The notes: generated by a model from the letters alone, not told the origin. A stretch of DNA of 64,000 nt from Paraconiothyrium sp. Pb-2020 (GCA_022419385.1 JAJUBI010000004.1:1841286-1905285), one strand, 5' to 3'; counted from the stretch's first letter, positions 45,584 through 56,988 are shown. A program made the numbers and translations.

Positions 45584-47858
45584 AGCATAGGGCTGTGCAT
45601 TGGCCACGAGACAGGGCATGCGCTGGTGCCGTAGACGTATGTAGCCACGAAACAATAACAGTATGCGCCAGATTGACTTGAATGAACGCAATATACTATG
45701 TAAGATGCATTGACGCTACTCGACCCCTTCAATCCTTAAGTCTACGCAGTCTGCTGCCTTTGGCATTACTAGGTTTAATATTTAACAAGCGACTCTAACA
45801 ATACTTCCTTGACAAACAATCAGATCGAGTAAATAGTTCGCAGCCTCCTCCCTTTGTCTAACTTTTTCAAGTACGTGGAACAGCCACCGAAAAGCAATTT
45901 CCTCTGCAATAACGTCTCAAAACTCTACGAGAACTCGAATCACTACAGCCTCACATGGGTATCACGACAGTATCCGAACTCTTTCTCGCGAAAGATCCTT
46001 CCATGTTCAAGTGTCGAGGATGTTGGAGGATGATTCAAGCTAATCAGTGGTATATCGATCCTGACACGGGAAAACGAATTTGTCCATACATGGACTGTGG
46101 AGCCATCCACGAGAAGGATCGCTCTTAGGAAGTGGGCACGTGTGGGCTCGTGGATTCTATGCTACGGCTGGATGTACGCAAAGGTTTTGGTACCGAAGAA
46201 ACTTATTTTCGGGTCGTACTGACTCGTGTGAAAAAGGGAGAAGACAACTCTTGAATTTATATAGATTAGTTTTGTCGAGACTGCCCTTACTTTGCAATTT
46301 CTAATTCAATCGTGGAAGTCTTGTCGTTGTGTTGCCCTGTTGAAGAAAGCGTACTAGCACATAGGAATGATGGCCGCAAACACTGTGAAGGAGTACGGGT
46401 GCGATGTTCTTCTCTAACCGGATCCAGAAAGCCCAGGAAGGTCTGCAGTCTTATCCAGTGCTATGCAGGGGAAGGGCGCCAAGAGCTCGTGGATAAGGTT
46501 TTGTTTTCATGTTTGTTGTGCTTTGCTAGCTCTGTCAATTTCTAGATTTCCAGAAGCACCGGGAATGCGCACTTCCTATTCCAAGGTTCCAAGGCGTGTG
46601 GATCTCACGTGTACCCGTTGTCCAGGATGCAGGAACGGCAGCCTCGGGATCTCTTTCTAGCGCATATCTCTGTCGCGAGCATGAACGCGCTGCTCTCAAT
46701 GAAACGTGAAACACGAGCGTCGAGCAGCGTCAGCAAACTAGCCCTTTGGGAAGCCTTGGCCTTGGTTCAGCTGGTCAGCTCACACGAGGGTGGGGATGAA
46801 ACGTGGCGGACGAGGAGCAGTGCCACACGCTCCGAGGAAAGCTGGTGAGCTGCTGCGCCTCAAGCGGAGGGATCTCTTCAAGAGCAGAGCCTTCGCAGTA
46901 GACTAGTCAACATGAACGAAGTCCTGCATGGGAAGCTCAGGACTGCTTTTGTGCATGCGCGTGGGGATGTGCTTGTTCGTGTGAATGGGGACGGATGTGC
47001 TACAGGCGTGTTTCTATGGATAAAACCAGCCGTTGCGTACAGTATAGATCAACGGCTGGGGGATCTCGATGCGCAAAACGCAACTGCTCGCAACGACTCC
47101 CATTTGCTATGACGTTGTTGCGCGATGCAGCGCTTAATACTGTGTCGATGCTATCGCCAGGGTTCGCGCCTTGTTAAGCCTGTTGACGAGCACTCCCTCT
47201 CCGCAACGCCGCCGCCCGCCCCGTCGCGCTCAAAAACTGCATCTCCCCAACCGCTCCCGCGCGGCCATCGCCTCCGACGCAGGAGGTCCCCGAGTCGCTG
47301 TACGAGTACTGACGCTGCACTAACCGCGCCTTGCCTCTCGCTAGTTCGTGCAACTGTCAAGCGTCAAACTGCCTGTTGCTGCACCCCGCCCAGACGTCCG
47401 TCCGCCTTATTACTGCCTGACCTGTCCTCGCCCGGACCTGCGTCGCCCTTCCGCTCGCTCCAAGTCTTTCCGCTTCGTACGCTCGCTTTCCCCCCTGTTG
47501 ACGATCCAGGACGCCATGTGCTTTGTGGAATAGAGTAGCCACAGCACCGCGCCTGCCAGCACACCCCCGACACACTCCGCCGCCCGTTTCATCCACGCCC
47601 AGCACTCCTCGACCGCCTAAAGCGTTGTTGTTCTCCACGTCGAGCCTGTCCTCAGGCATCTATTACTCTCCTACCTCACTCGCCGCTGCCTGTTCAACTG
47701 GTATCCGTTTCCTCGCCCTGTTTCCACGCACGCGACCGCAAGCCCCACTGGAGCAAGCGTGTGGGCCTCCGCATCGACGCTGTATCCTGGCCTGGAGCCG
47801 CAACCACACCGCAGTCCGCATTCTGGGCAGTGAACATGAAGAGAGGGACACGGGGGCG
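45584..47858. other. Intergenic, 2.3 kb, with one small zinc-ribbon-like frame
   Basis: Apart from the 57-codon frame at 45955-46128, nothing protein-like was found at 46130-47100. Bases 47150-47858 are C-rich and pyrimidine-rich and probably form the promoter and long leader of the channel gene. Confidence 0.45.
45955..46128 (+). CDS. Possible small protein with two paired-cysteine knuckles
   Basis: A 57-codon frame starts MGITTVSELFLAKDPSMF and contains CRGC and, 24 residues later, CPYMDC, a C-x2-C...C-x4-C arrangement typical of zinc ribbons, with an aromatic WYIDPDTGKR between. It stands alone, with no supported intron. The composition is more protein-like than surrounding frames, but there is no other evidence; it could be a remnant of a larger gene. 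Confidence 0.35.
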   Translation: MGITTVSELFLAKDPSMFKCRGCWRMIQANQWYIDPDTGKRICPYMDCGAIHEKDRS

Positions 47859-50800
47859 ATGATGGCAACGTGCACAGCGCCCGATGGCGCCCGCGCAATA
47901 CGGGACTGCAGGCAACGCGACCTCCCTTCTATACAACCTACAAACCCACCCCCTCGACCGCGACGGAAACGAAGGCCGGGACCGCTGTCAAAGTTCCTTT
48001 TTACCTCCGTATTCCTCGTAATCCTGGCAGCACTCCCGGCGGCCAGCGCCGTCTTTATAAATTTCGAAAACTGTCTGGATTCCAACTACCGGCGCCAAAC
48101 AGATCCAGTACGTCTGCAGTTCACGCCCTACCATGTCTGGGCCAAGTTCAACAACACCGATTCCGCACACCGCTTGAATGTTACCATCTATGGCAATGTG
48201 TCCGGACAACTCACAAGCGGCGACTATCCCCCTCCCTCGTCTCCGAGATGGAAGGATCCCAAGGATTCTTTCGGCAAGATCCCCAATGCGTTGCAGGTGG
48301 GGAAAGCAAGCAATCCTGGCGGAGTAGCTACGACCCTGTTTCCGACCTTCGATGCGCTCACCTACTCATCGTGGAATCCCGGCGCCCTACAATTCTGCAA
48401 CTATACCGTAAACAAAGAGTGTCCACTTGCGCCCGTCTTTCCATCGACTGTGCCCGAAGGGACGAATTTGAGCGACCCCACCATACTGCCAGCATTCGGC
48501 ATACGGAGGGATTTCTATAGCAGTTACTCCTTCACGACCTGGGAAGCCACGTTTCGTATTGTTGCTGGTGACGAACTCGCTACTACTATTGGGTGCATTT
48601 CAGCTACGATAACTCCAGATCTAGGACCCAAATTGAGCGGCGGTCTACGTTACATTCCCGCAGCCATTCTTATCCTGGTCGCCGTTGCTACCGTTTTCGC
48701 CGGAATGTATAGCCCATGGGGGTCCACCAACATATTCCGTTGGACCAGCAACTATGGCAGAGACGAGGATTTACTGCGACTGGTCACGCCTGGATTCGGA
48801 GACTGTCTTCAGTACATCCAGTTCATCGTCCTGGCTGGCAGCTTGAACCTGCAGTATCCAGGCTATTTCCAACCCGTGATCAGCCGCGCGAGCTGGTCAA
48901 CGCTCATGTTCAATCAGAGCTTCGTTAGCGGTCTCAACGGAACGCAGAGTTTGGATGATGGCATTTACTTTGTGAACGGCACCTATGGATTGTCGCGCCT
49001 GAGCAAATTTGTCGGCATATCAGAGGACCAAGATGTATGGGCTGGCATGGCTATCTGGCTGCTTGTGCTGATCGGCATCGTCGTACTACTGGTGCAGCTA
49101 GGCTTCTTCTTGCGCTGGGTCTTCCGCCTCTTCACCAACGCGCAGGGTACCGATCTCCGCGGAAAGAATTGGCCTTTCACAGCTGGCAACATTGTGCGCA
49201 TCGTGCTCAACTGGTTCATGCTTCCCATCATCACACTATCGTTGTTCCAAATGGTGGTCGCCCCGGATTCAGCCGCGTCAGTTGTGGTTTGTGCCGTCAT
49301 CCTTCTCATTGGGGTCACTGGAGCAGCAGTGTGGATTTTCTGGATGATATTCACGACTCGACCGCGTGCTCACCTCTTCGACGATCTGCCTACTGTTCTC
49401 ACGTACGGTCCGTTGTACAACACCTATTCCGACGATGCGGCCCCGTTTGCTTTCATCCCGGTTTTACTGACCGTGATCCGCGGCATCGCCATCGGAGCTA
49501 TCCAGCCATCCGGCATCGCCCAGATCATCATTCTAGCCATATGTGAGGTTATCTTAATCATGACATTGCATGCTTTCCGGCCTTTCCAGTCCAACACGTC
49601 CATGAACGCATACCACACCTTTTTCGCTGCAGTTCGGCTCGCTTGCATCTTACTTATGATAGCGTTCGTTCCTTCTCTAGGAGTGTCTGAAGCACCGAAA
49701 GGATGGATTGGATATGCTATCCTTCTACTCCATGCCATCGTCTTGGTCTTTGGGTTCTTCCTCAACTCTCTCCAGACCATAATCGAAGTTGCTGCTAGAC
49801 TCACGGGCGCAGGGGCGGATCAGCGTGGAGGTCTCACAAAGGTTTTCGGCAAGCGCGATCTTGCTAAGCGAAACCATCGACATCAGCGCAGCAGCTTGAA
49901 TTCTAACGCGGCAATGCTTGTGCATGATGGAAACAAGGGCTCCATCCAGCTTAGTGGAGGGCGAGCTCGTAGTCTTTCTGGAAGCTCTGCTGTTCTTCTG
50001 AACGGGCCTTATGGTGGCAATCGTGAAAGTGTCGGTTTCGATGGCTTCAGCCAAGGCGAGTACAGCCATGGAGGAACAAGTCCCGGAACACCGGGTACTA
50101 ACGCAACTCCTTTCACCTTCCTGGCAGGTTCCGCATCAAGCTCTCGACGGCCGACGATGGGCACAATGTTGGACAACCCTGATCCGTACTATAGACCGCC
50201 TAGGGCGCGGAAGCAGACCATGGATTCGATGACGGCGGCCAACATGCCAAATAGACGGTCTCACAGCGCCGACTTGACGAACACGCCATACGCAGACAGC
50301 CCAGACGTAGAAAGTGGGGACTTGGGCGAGGGACCGTCATCGTGGTCACCTGGGAAGCGATCGATAACTCCAGCCTTCCTACGCATGCAGCGCGATGACT
50401 CTGATCCCAGTATCGAGCGCCGGAACAACACTGACTATTCTGTTCGAGAGTCCGATTTCTACTATGGTCTTCGCGGGCCTGCTTTATCATCCCAGCCCAC
50501 CCGCAAACTGAAGACTGGACCGGCTGATCCGATGGGTCCTGTTGCATCGGCCTCAGGCTGGTTCAAGAGTTTAGGATTCTTTGCTGGTAAGAAAAAGGAG
50601 AAGGGCAAGGGCTTTGAAGTCGTCCGTAGCACGCGTATGCCGCCGCAAATGATCGCCGAAGAGGAGGAAGAGTCTCCACATATGCCTCAAGAGCCCTACC
50701 ACGACAGTCCGGCTGGGTCTCCCAGTGACAAAAAGAAATCGTTACAGCAGGACAGTCCCGGTGTAGCTACGGCAGCTGGTGCTATTAGACGTTCAAGCGT

Positions 50801-51467
50801 CAGCGAATCAGATAAGAGCAGTGATGAGGAATACGACGACATTCCGCACACGCGAGTACCTGACCTAGCTCCTACCCTCGGTCCAATCGATACAGGTGGT
50901 GGAATCGAGCTTCCCAGTAGGATTGGGTCTCGCGCATCGCATGTATCCCGGAATCAACCGCCGAGTCGCGCTCCCACCATACCACGCAAGAGCTCTCGGC
51001 GGACTCCTTCTACGGACGCAGCCATCCTCGAGAGCAGCAACCGACTGTCGACGGTCATGGCAACTCCGCCGGGCACGCCTGCAAGACTGTCTGCGCACTT
51101 TCCTGGCAATCAAAATCAGCGTCTTCGCCCAACACGGGACACTCTTCCCATTCGATTACCCTTCGGATCCACCGATCCTTCACCTTCCCCAGACCCAAGT
51201 CCGAACCATTCGGCAGCTTCAAGTCTGTATCCGACGCATGACAGCGAGTACAATGCATTGGACGCTGCAGACTCCCTTGCACTGCCTCGGAACATGCAGA
51301 CCGGGGAGCGGCCTTTGAGTACTGGCTACGTTCATCAGCACGTGGCACGGGACAGCATTCAGATCGACAATCATGTTCCCGGCAGCCATCTAGAGACTTC
51401 AGCGGAGATCATTGATCGAAGCAGAAGTGTCAGTACGCAAGGAAGTCTGGGTAACAGGCGCAGATAA
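47859..51467 (+). CDS. TRP-like/Pkd2-type membrane channel with ML-like N-terminal domain (FLC family)
   Basis: Intronless, 1202 aa from the chosen ATG at 47859; the frame is open upstream, but only through GC-rich leader-like sequence. A signal/anchor (FLFTSVFLVILAALPAASA) precedes the ML-like lumenal domain (aa ~65-200; FINFENCLDS, RLNVTIYGNVSGQ). The TRP-like transmembrane block spans aa ~264-640 with about nine segments, then a ~560-residue Ser/Pro-rich cytosolic tail. This is the fungal family of Flc1-3 and fission yeast Pkd2, linked to calcium signalling, wall integrity and ER/FAD transport. The tail has a Lys-rich patch (GKKKEKGKGF) and many Ser-Pro sites, suggesting phosphorylation. 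Confidence 0.92.
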   Translation: MMATCTAPDGARAIRDCRQRDLPSIQPTNPPPRPRRKRRPGPLSKFLFTSVFLVILAALPAASAVFINFENCLDSNYRRQTDPVRLQFTPYHVWAKFNNTDSAHRLNVTIYGNVSGQLTSGDYPPPSSPRWKDPKDSFGKIPNALQVGKASNPGGVATTLFPTFDALTYSSWNPGALQFCNYTVNKECPLAPVFPSTVPEGTNLSDPTILPAFGIRRDFYSSYSFTTWEATFRIVAGDELATTIGCISATITPDLGPKLSGGLRYIPAAILILVAVATVFAGMYSPWGSTNIFRWTSNYGRDEDLLRLVTPGFGDCLQYIQFIVLAGSLNLQYPGYFQPVISRASWSTLMFNQSFVSGLNGTQSLDDGIYFVNGTYGLSRLSKFVGISEDQDVWAGMAIWLLVLIGIVVLLVQLGFFLRWVFRLFTNAQGTDLRGKNWPFTAGNIVRIVLNWFMLPIITLSLFQMVVAPDSAASVVVCAVILLIGVTGAAVWIFWMIFTTRPRAHLFDDLPTVLTYGPLYNTYSDDAAPFAFIPVLLTVIRGIAIGAIQPSGIAQIIILAICEVILIMTLHAFRPFQSNTSMNAYHTFFAAVRLACILLMIAFVPSLGVSEAPKGWIGYAILLLHAIVLVFGFFLNSLQTIIEVAARLTGAGADQRGGLTKVFGKRDLAKRNHRHQRSSLNSNAAMLVHDGNKGSIQLSGGRARSLSGSSAVLLNGPYGGNRESVGFDGFSQGEYSHGGTSPGTPGTNATPFTFLAGSASSSRRPTMGTMLDNPDPYYRPPRARKQTMDSMTAANMPNRRSHSADLTNTPYADSPDVESGDLGEGPSSWSPGKRSITPAFLRMQRDDSDPSIERRNNTDYSVRESDFYYGLRGPALSSQPTRKLKTGPADPMGPVASASGWFKSLGFFAGKKKEKGKGFEVVRSTRMPPQMIAEEEEESPHMPQEPYHDSPAGSPSDKKKSLQQDSPGVATAAGAIRRSSVSESDKSSDEEYDDIPHTRVPDLAPTLGPIDTGGGIELPSRIGSRASHVSRNQPPSRAPTIPRKSSRRTPSTDAAILESSNRLSTVMATPPGTPARLSAHFPGNQNQRLRPTRDTLPIRLPFGSTDPSPSPDPSPNHSAASSLYPTHDSEYNALDAADSLALPRNMQTGERPLSTGYVHQHVARDSIQIDNHVPGSHLETSAEIIDRSRSVSTQGSLGNRRR

Positions 51468-52275
51468 TGCAGCTATTACTACTTTTACCTAATTTGTTCT
51501 GAATTCATCTGTACAGCTTTTTCAGATGGTTGAGGAAGCGACGGTGTTTATACAGCACCATACTGTCTCCAGTGTAATCCGGAGTCAACCCGGCTTCGTG
51601 TCACGAATCTCCTTACTGTACAATTCATCGTCATCAAAAAGGGGTTTTTGGTATTTTCAGCGTTCTTGAGGCGGGCATCGTCGGACTCCACCATAGCGCA
51701 CGTGCATGGGACTCTTCGGGTGTATAATCTACGGCTAGCAGGATGAGTACCACATATAGGTACCTACATAATAAAGCAATTTGATCGCCATTCAGCAAGG
51801 CCATGGCTGTAAGTTGCGTACGATTAATGATCGAAGTCCTGGATGTGTATTGGTCGGATGTTTGTTGTTCCAGTCGCGTGATGAGGGGAACCGTGCCCCC
51901 CAATGCATGCATCTCAATGCTCCCGGCGATAAGGCAACTTGAGGCCTGAGGTTCTTCCCCATGCCCTTCAAGCTGCGCTCATCACGCATGCTTGGAGCGG
52001 ACCAGCCTTGACACTCGCCATTTCCTTGACTTGTATCTCGCTACCCGCTGAAGTACTGCGGTGCAGTCGGCGCCCTCTTTCCACCCGCATCGCCCCTCAC
52101 TGTCGACTGCGGACGCACACTGTCACACAGCGGTCTGGATTCACCGGTCGCCCTGAGCGTGGGCTCCTGAGCAGCAGGGCAGCATTCCCCAGTCCTCGCA
52201 CGTATCCTGTTGTCTCATAGAAGGCTACAACTTGTCTCCAGCCTGCATTACTAAACGTGGTGGGGGCATGTTACG
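51468..52275. other. Intergenic: channel 3' flank and FYVE/RING gene promoter
   Basis: Nothing coding is supported. The last 150 bases include a tiny upstream frame described separately. Confidence 0.5.
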
Positions 52276-52279
52276 ATGA
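52268..52279 (+). promoter_or_regulatory. Three-codon uORF overlapping the start of the FYVE/RING gene
   Basis: ATG TTA CGA TGA: its stop overlaps the main start codon as ATGA (main ATG at 52276). If the leader includes it, ribosomes would end exactly on the main start. The sequence is certain; use of the upstream ATG is inferred. Confidence 0.55.
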
Positions 52280-54355
52280 CCTCTCCAACGCCGTACTTCC
52301 AACGCCGCTCCTTGAGCTCCTCGTCTTCGTCCTCCGACACCTCCGACCCCGGTTCTCCGCGCAACTCGCATGCCGGCGTCGTTCTAGGGCATCACCAGCC
52401 TCATGTGATGGACGGCATGGTCGCTTTCTCGCACAGCTCGCCGAACCTAGGCCACCAGCTCGATGGCACGAACAACAGCTCCGCAGCGCCCCGAAACACT
52501 GCCAGCATGCATCCACCGCGTACACATTCTCACGGCGCCGTTGCGTCGCACTTTCTTGCCCAACCGAATGACGCATACGGCGGACAGACGTGGATGGACT
52601 TCCTCCGCGACACTGGAGCCGACCCAAGCGCCAGAACTCAACAGCCACCTGCTCCACCACAACCGAACCTCCACGCGCCGCTGCCACCGCTACCCATAGA
52701 GTCTCACCAGAGCCGTTCCTCACCGCACTACACATTCCCAGCACGCCCACCAGCTCATACTGAGGGGCGCTCTTCGCGGAGTTCGTCGGAGCGGAAGAGG
52801 AGGCTGACGACGGCAGACTCGCCGTTCCGGAGACCGTCAAGTATAAGGATGCATTCTGAGGAACAGGCTGGGTCTAGCCACAATCCCGTCGTATTAAGCT
52901 CTTCGCCTGCTGCTGCTGCGTCTTCACATCGGCCACCACTACAGTATCATGCGGACAGGAGGGACAGCGAGTTTGTGTTGCCGCGGTGGCAGCCGGATTC
53001 CGAGGTGACGCATTGCTTCGTTTGCGGGAGTCATTTTACCTTCTTCTATAGAAAGCACCATTGCAGGTAGGTGCTATTTTGTGTTTGTGGCTTACACCTC
53101 ATTCATTTGGTTGTTTCAAACAACACCGTTGGAACTATTGGTACCTACTTACGATACTGACGTATTTGCAGGAAATGTGGAAGAGTTGTTTGCTCCGCTT
53201 GCTCGCCCCATCGAATAACAATTCCGCGCCAATACATCGTTCATCCGCCCAACGACAATCCTAATATCATTGATCTAACTAGCGAAGATGAAGACCACCC
53301 AATGTCCCGCTACGGCCCGTTCGGTAACCCAGCGCTAGGTGGAGGCGAGGAAGTCCGTGTATGCAACCCCTGTGTACCTGATCCGAACTACAGCCCGCCG
53401 CCGCAGCACGGCCAAACTTCTTCTTTTCCTCCATTATCGCCAACAGCACATTCACCGCATCTCCCACCCTCGAATGCTTTTCTACGTGGTTCCCGATCTT
53501 TACATAGGTCGACCCAGAGTGTCAACGACAGCGCGCGCACTATCAGCCATGGTGAAGGTCCGCGTTCACGCGACCTGTTCACAGATCAGAGGACCAGCTA
53601 TCAGGGAGCCACTCACGTAGCCGACCTATGGCCGCCAACTCAAGCACCTTCCCACGGACATGAACAGCCACCCTCCTACGATCATCGTACCAGACCACAC
53701 TCACGCTCATTACTTGTTTCCAATCATCAGCTCGTTCCTAGCAACTTCCCTGGTCACAGCATGCCAGGCTCAAGACGTAGCTTCTTCGCACACGGCCCGC
53801 CAGCGCCAGTTCCTGCTCCGCAAGCGCAGCCCACTGCCCGACGACAGATTGCGGAGGAAGACGAGTGTCCAGTCTGCGGCAATGAGCTCCCCACAAAAGG
53901 CTCAGACGGTGATGAGACCGCACGCACCCAGCACGTTGAGGAATGCATAGCTCTTCACTCTGGCTCTCCGCCTCCACCAGCTACGACTCCTGCTGAATTA
54001 TCATCAACCAGCCTGCCGAGCCAACGGACTCGTGGTATGAGCAGTGCTGCAGGCAACGGCGAGGGTTCAAGCAACCGGATGAGTATGATGGCGCGCGGAA
54101 TGGTGCCGTACGTAGCGACGGAGAAAGATTGTGTCGACGAGGAGGGCGACGAGGCCGAGTGCGTTATCTGCTTTGAGGAATTCGAGGCCGGTGATAAGAT
54201 GGCTAGGCTGGTTTGCTGGTGCAAATTCCATGAAGTGAGTTTGCAATTCCTCATCCTTTCCGGGCAAGAGACTAACAAAGCTGCAGTCCTGTATAAGGGA
54301 ATGGTGGGACAAAAAGGGCAGAGGAGCGTGTCCGACGCATCAGCTGCAGTACTAA
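52276..54355 (+). CDS. FYVE and RING finger protein, Pib1-like ubiquitin ligase
   Basis: Exons 52276-53066, 53172-54234 and 54287-54355 give 640 aa. The N-terminal 240 residues are Ser/Pro/His-rich. A FYVE zinc finger (aa ~246-330) has CFVC, the phosphoinositide-binding RKHHCRKCG and a closing VCNPC. A C2HC knuckle at aa ~496-523 (CPVCGNEL...HVEEC) resembles ubiquitin-binding zinc fingers. The RING at the C-terminus (aa ~594-640) is CVICFEEF...CWCKFHESCIREWW...CPTH. FYVE domains bind PI3P on endosomes and RINGs recruit E2 enzymes, so an endosomal E3 such as yeast Pib1 is the likely role. Intron 1 (105 nt) cuts inside the FYVE signature between HHCR and KCG; intron 2 (52 nt) cuts inside the RING. 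Confidence 0.92.
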
Positions 54356-54892
54356 GCCGTTCCTCTGGTCTGGCACCATCGACACTGCTGTCTCTAGCTA
54401 CGTCGACATTTTTGAAGCGTTGGAAAATAAAGATGAACTTAATCGCGATTTACCACTTTGGTTTTGGCAACCGGCGTTATGGATATACCCACTTACTCTT
54501 TCCATTGAACGATCCTCCGCTGCATGGGCACAACTATTAGCGCTCGTTCATATAGATACGGCATGGCAGGACGGCAAACATTCGTTGTATAAGCGTACGA
54601 ATTAGATTGGGCGTTCAGTGTAGCATTTGATAATGTGATATGATAACGCCCCCATGATGTGTCTTGCTTTGCCTGTAGACTGATAAAGTCCATAGGAACT
54701 CTCGTTCAACCATGTCTCATCTACTGGTACGATACACGTATGCTATTCATTTCCGCCATTCTTTAGTGTAGAGTTCTAGGCACGACCCAAAATCAACGTC
54801 ACGTTTCATTGGTTCGCACCCGTAGAGAGTAACGAAGCTTGTTGATTCACTTCTACCTCCTCGGCACCTACAAGGCGACTGCAGCCTTCTCC
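54356..54892. other. Intergenic between convergent genes
   Basis: 3' flanks of the FYVE/RING and GST genes; nothing else was seen. Confidence 0.5.
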
Positions 54893-55558
54893 CTAGGTGG
54901 TTGGCAACACCTTCTTGATCGCTTCTCTCCCAGTCAGACGGTTCATCCACCCACTGACCTCCGTAAATTGCTCCAACTCGTACGGCTTGAGCTCTTGGTT
55001 CAGGATCTTAGGGACGACCAATTGGTAAGGAATGAATGCGACATCGGCATATGTCATACGGTCTCCAGCTAGCCATGGCTCACTTCGATATCGTGCCCTC
55101 TGCTTCTTCAAGTGTCCCTCCAATACCGAAGTCACACGCTTCATCTCTGCTACGTACCTATGCAACGCCGACGGCAAATGCTCAGGATGGTATTTCTTGA
55201 ACCACACCGCCTGTCCATAGTAAGGTCCTTGGCCAGAAGCCTGAAAATATAGCCATTGTTTGCTATGGTATGCGCTAGGTGTACCGATCGCGTAGCTTAA
55301 CTTGTGATCGTGATCGTAATTCTCGACGAGGTACTCAATGATGGCACCGGACTCCCAGAGAGTTAGATCGGTATTAGGATCATAGATGGCAGGCAAGCGG
55401 CCATTGGGATTGATGGCGAGGTACTCAGGATCCTTGGCCTTGTCGAAACCGATGTGAATGATCTCATGACGAAGGTTGAGTTCAGCAGCGACCATGGCGA
55501 CTTTCAGAGGGTTCGGACCATCCGTGCTCCAAATTTTGATCGGTTTGACAGAAGTCAT
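54893..55558 (-). CDS. Glutathione S-transferase, Ure2/GstA-like
   Basis: Intronless, 221 aa, a standard length. The N-terminal thioredoxin-fold half (IKIWSTDGPNPLKVAM, NPNGRLPAI, WESGAIIEYL) carries the glutathione-binding Glu-Ser pair, and the helical C-terminal half shows YFQASGQGPYYGQA and the conserved WLAGDRMTYADVAFIPY. The sequence falls in the fungal Ure2p-like cytosolic group, used in detoxification or as disulfide-bond oxidoreductases. The start ATG at 55558 gives the usual short lead before the first strand. Confidence 0.93.
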   Translation of the reverse strand: MTSVKPIKIWSTDGPNPLKVAMVAAELNLRHEIIHIGFDKAKDPEYLAINPNGRLPAIYDPNTDLTLWESGAIIEYLVENYDHDHKLSYAIGTPSAYHSKQWLYFQASGQGPYYGQAVWFKKYHPEHLPSALHRYVAEMKRVTSVLEGHLKKQRARYRSEPWLAGDRMTYADVAFIPYQLVVPKILNQELKPYELEQFTEVSGWMNRLTGREAIKKVLPTT

Positions 55559-56175
55559 TGTAGGCAGGCGAGATTGTGATGGGGATCAAAGACTTGGTTG
55601 CAAGCATCAATTTTCCACGTTGACAAGAATGAATGGAAGTACTCCAGGTTCGATACAACCTCAGTTTCCTTACTATATATATGCCATTTCTGGCGCCTGC
55701 CGCGTTCTTGCAGCGGTCTCCCTGTATACGGGCGGTGAAATTGTCGTCAAAGGTGTCGAGAAAGTAAGAGGTCGGCGTGTCTGCATCGGAACACCGACAT
55801 TCACAGCGTTAGTGATCCTCCTATAGAGGAGTGAGATGAAGGTAGGCGGAGCAAGCTAAAACAACTCCCTCTCGTGCTTAGCAGTCCTAGCTGGGTCTCG
55901 TTGCAATGATGATCTGCATGCTTTGATAATCCCGTGTCGAGAGACTCGGGTCGGGATCCATTTCAAGGCGAGGTCCGACAAAAGTATACCCACTGTAGTC
56001 GGTTCAGAGGCGCCGACGAGTCCGAAATCATCGTTTGAGACAAATACACCGCAAGAAAAGGAGATGAAGTTGCTCTATAAAGCTAATCTGATCGCCACTG
56101 GCTTCTTCCGTACTACGAAAGTACAACGCAGACACTCGCACTGTAACAATCTCGCCTCGATCCACAATATCCAAG
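55559..56175. promoter_or_regulatory. Divergent promoter region, GST and secreted protein
   Basis: 617 bp between two divergent starts; no frame with protein character. Confidence 0.5.
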
Positions 56176-56988
56176 ATGATTTCAACCTCCACTATTGCTC
56201 TCTCTACTCTCCTTGGGAGTGCGTGTGCGTTTCCGAGTCATAGACCTACGAAGCTACCAATTGTAGCTGGTTGTGGAGAGCTCAATGTGTTTTACACGTG
56301 GGTTTTGCGATCTCCGACCAGAGTTTCTAGACTAATCGGAGCCAAACAGAGGGTTTACCGCCTACCATCCCTACGTAGCTGCCCAGAACTTCTCGCTTGA
56401 CGAGGTTGACAAGGGCTTGCGACACGGTGCTGCCGGCCTTGTCAAGGCTGGCTTCAACGTCCATGGTGACCAACCCGAACCAGATATTCCCCTGGACCAG
56501 CTCGTCTAATTTCTTACTATAGTTGTGTTTCAAGGTCCTGAAGAGCCACTATCTAACCTTGCCGATCGGATGAAAGGGAAACACTGGGATTTCACCTCCA
56601 TCGGGTTCGGCGTTCGAGGCTTCGCGAATGGAACAGCTACGGCTCGATTCGAAGGTCAGGCAACCTTGCACCCTGGGTGATTGTTCTTGTTAATTGCTTA
56701 AAGATATATCGTACTTATTCGATGAGCTGGCATCTACGACGCCAAGTGTGTACAACTGGGGCCCTACATCGTTTGCCGAAGCCGTCACTAGGCACGTAAA
56801 TCTCACCGAGGACTGCACCGACAAGCCTGGAAAATTACTCGTAAGTGACATCCCATGCCTCGTACCATGGAAATTTTTAAGATGGCATGCTACAGGGATA
56901 CGAAGAGCTCTGTGATCCCAGTATCTGCGAGAAGACTACGAACGTCTTGGACGGAGATTTGGGCAAGCTCACTTTTGATGAGAACTAG
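56176..56988 (+). CDS. Small secreted protein of an uncharacterised fungal family
   Basis: Exons 56176-56297, 56350-56465, 56523-56654, 56704-56840 and 56896-56988 give 199 aa; all four introns (49-57 nt) are canonical. The signal peptide MISTSTIALSTLLGSACA is followed by a ~180-residue domain with alternating strand/helix patterns: KAGFNVHVVFQGPEEPL, RMKGKHWDFTSIGFGVRG and a helix-rich second half with YNWGPTSFAEAV. I recall related short alpha/beta proteins in many ascomycetes annotated only as hypothetical, usually without a signal peptide. There are four cysteines in the mature part and three N-glycosylation sequons (NFS, NGT, NLT). It may be an extracellular enzyme or effector-like protein; no function is assigned. 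Confidence 0.75.

Noticed and set aside
56504..56522. 19-nt GT..AG stretch in the secreted protein gene
   Set aside because: Too short; the 57-nt intron 56466-56522 with the same acceptor gives a better family match.
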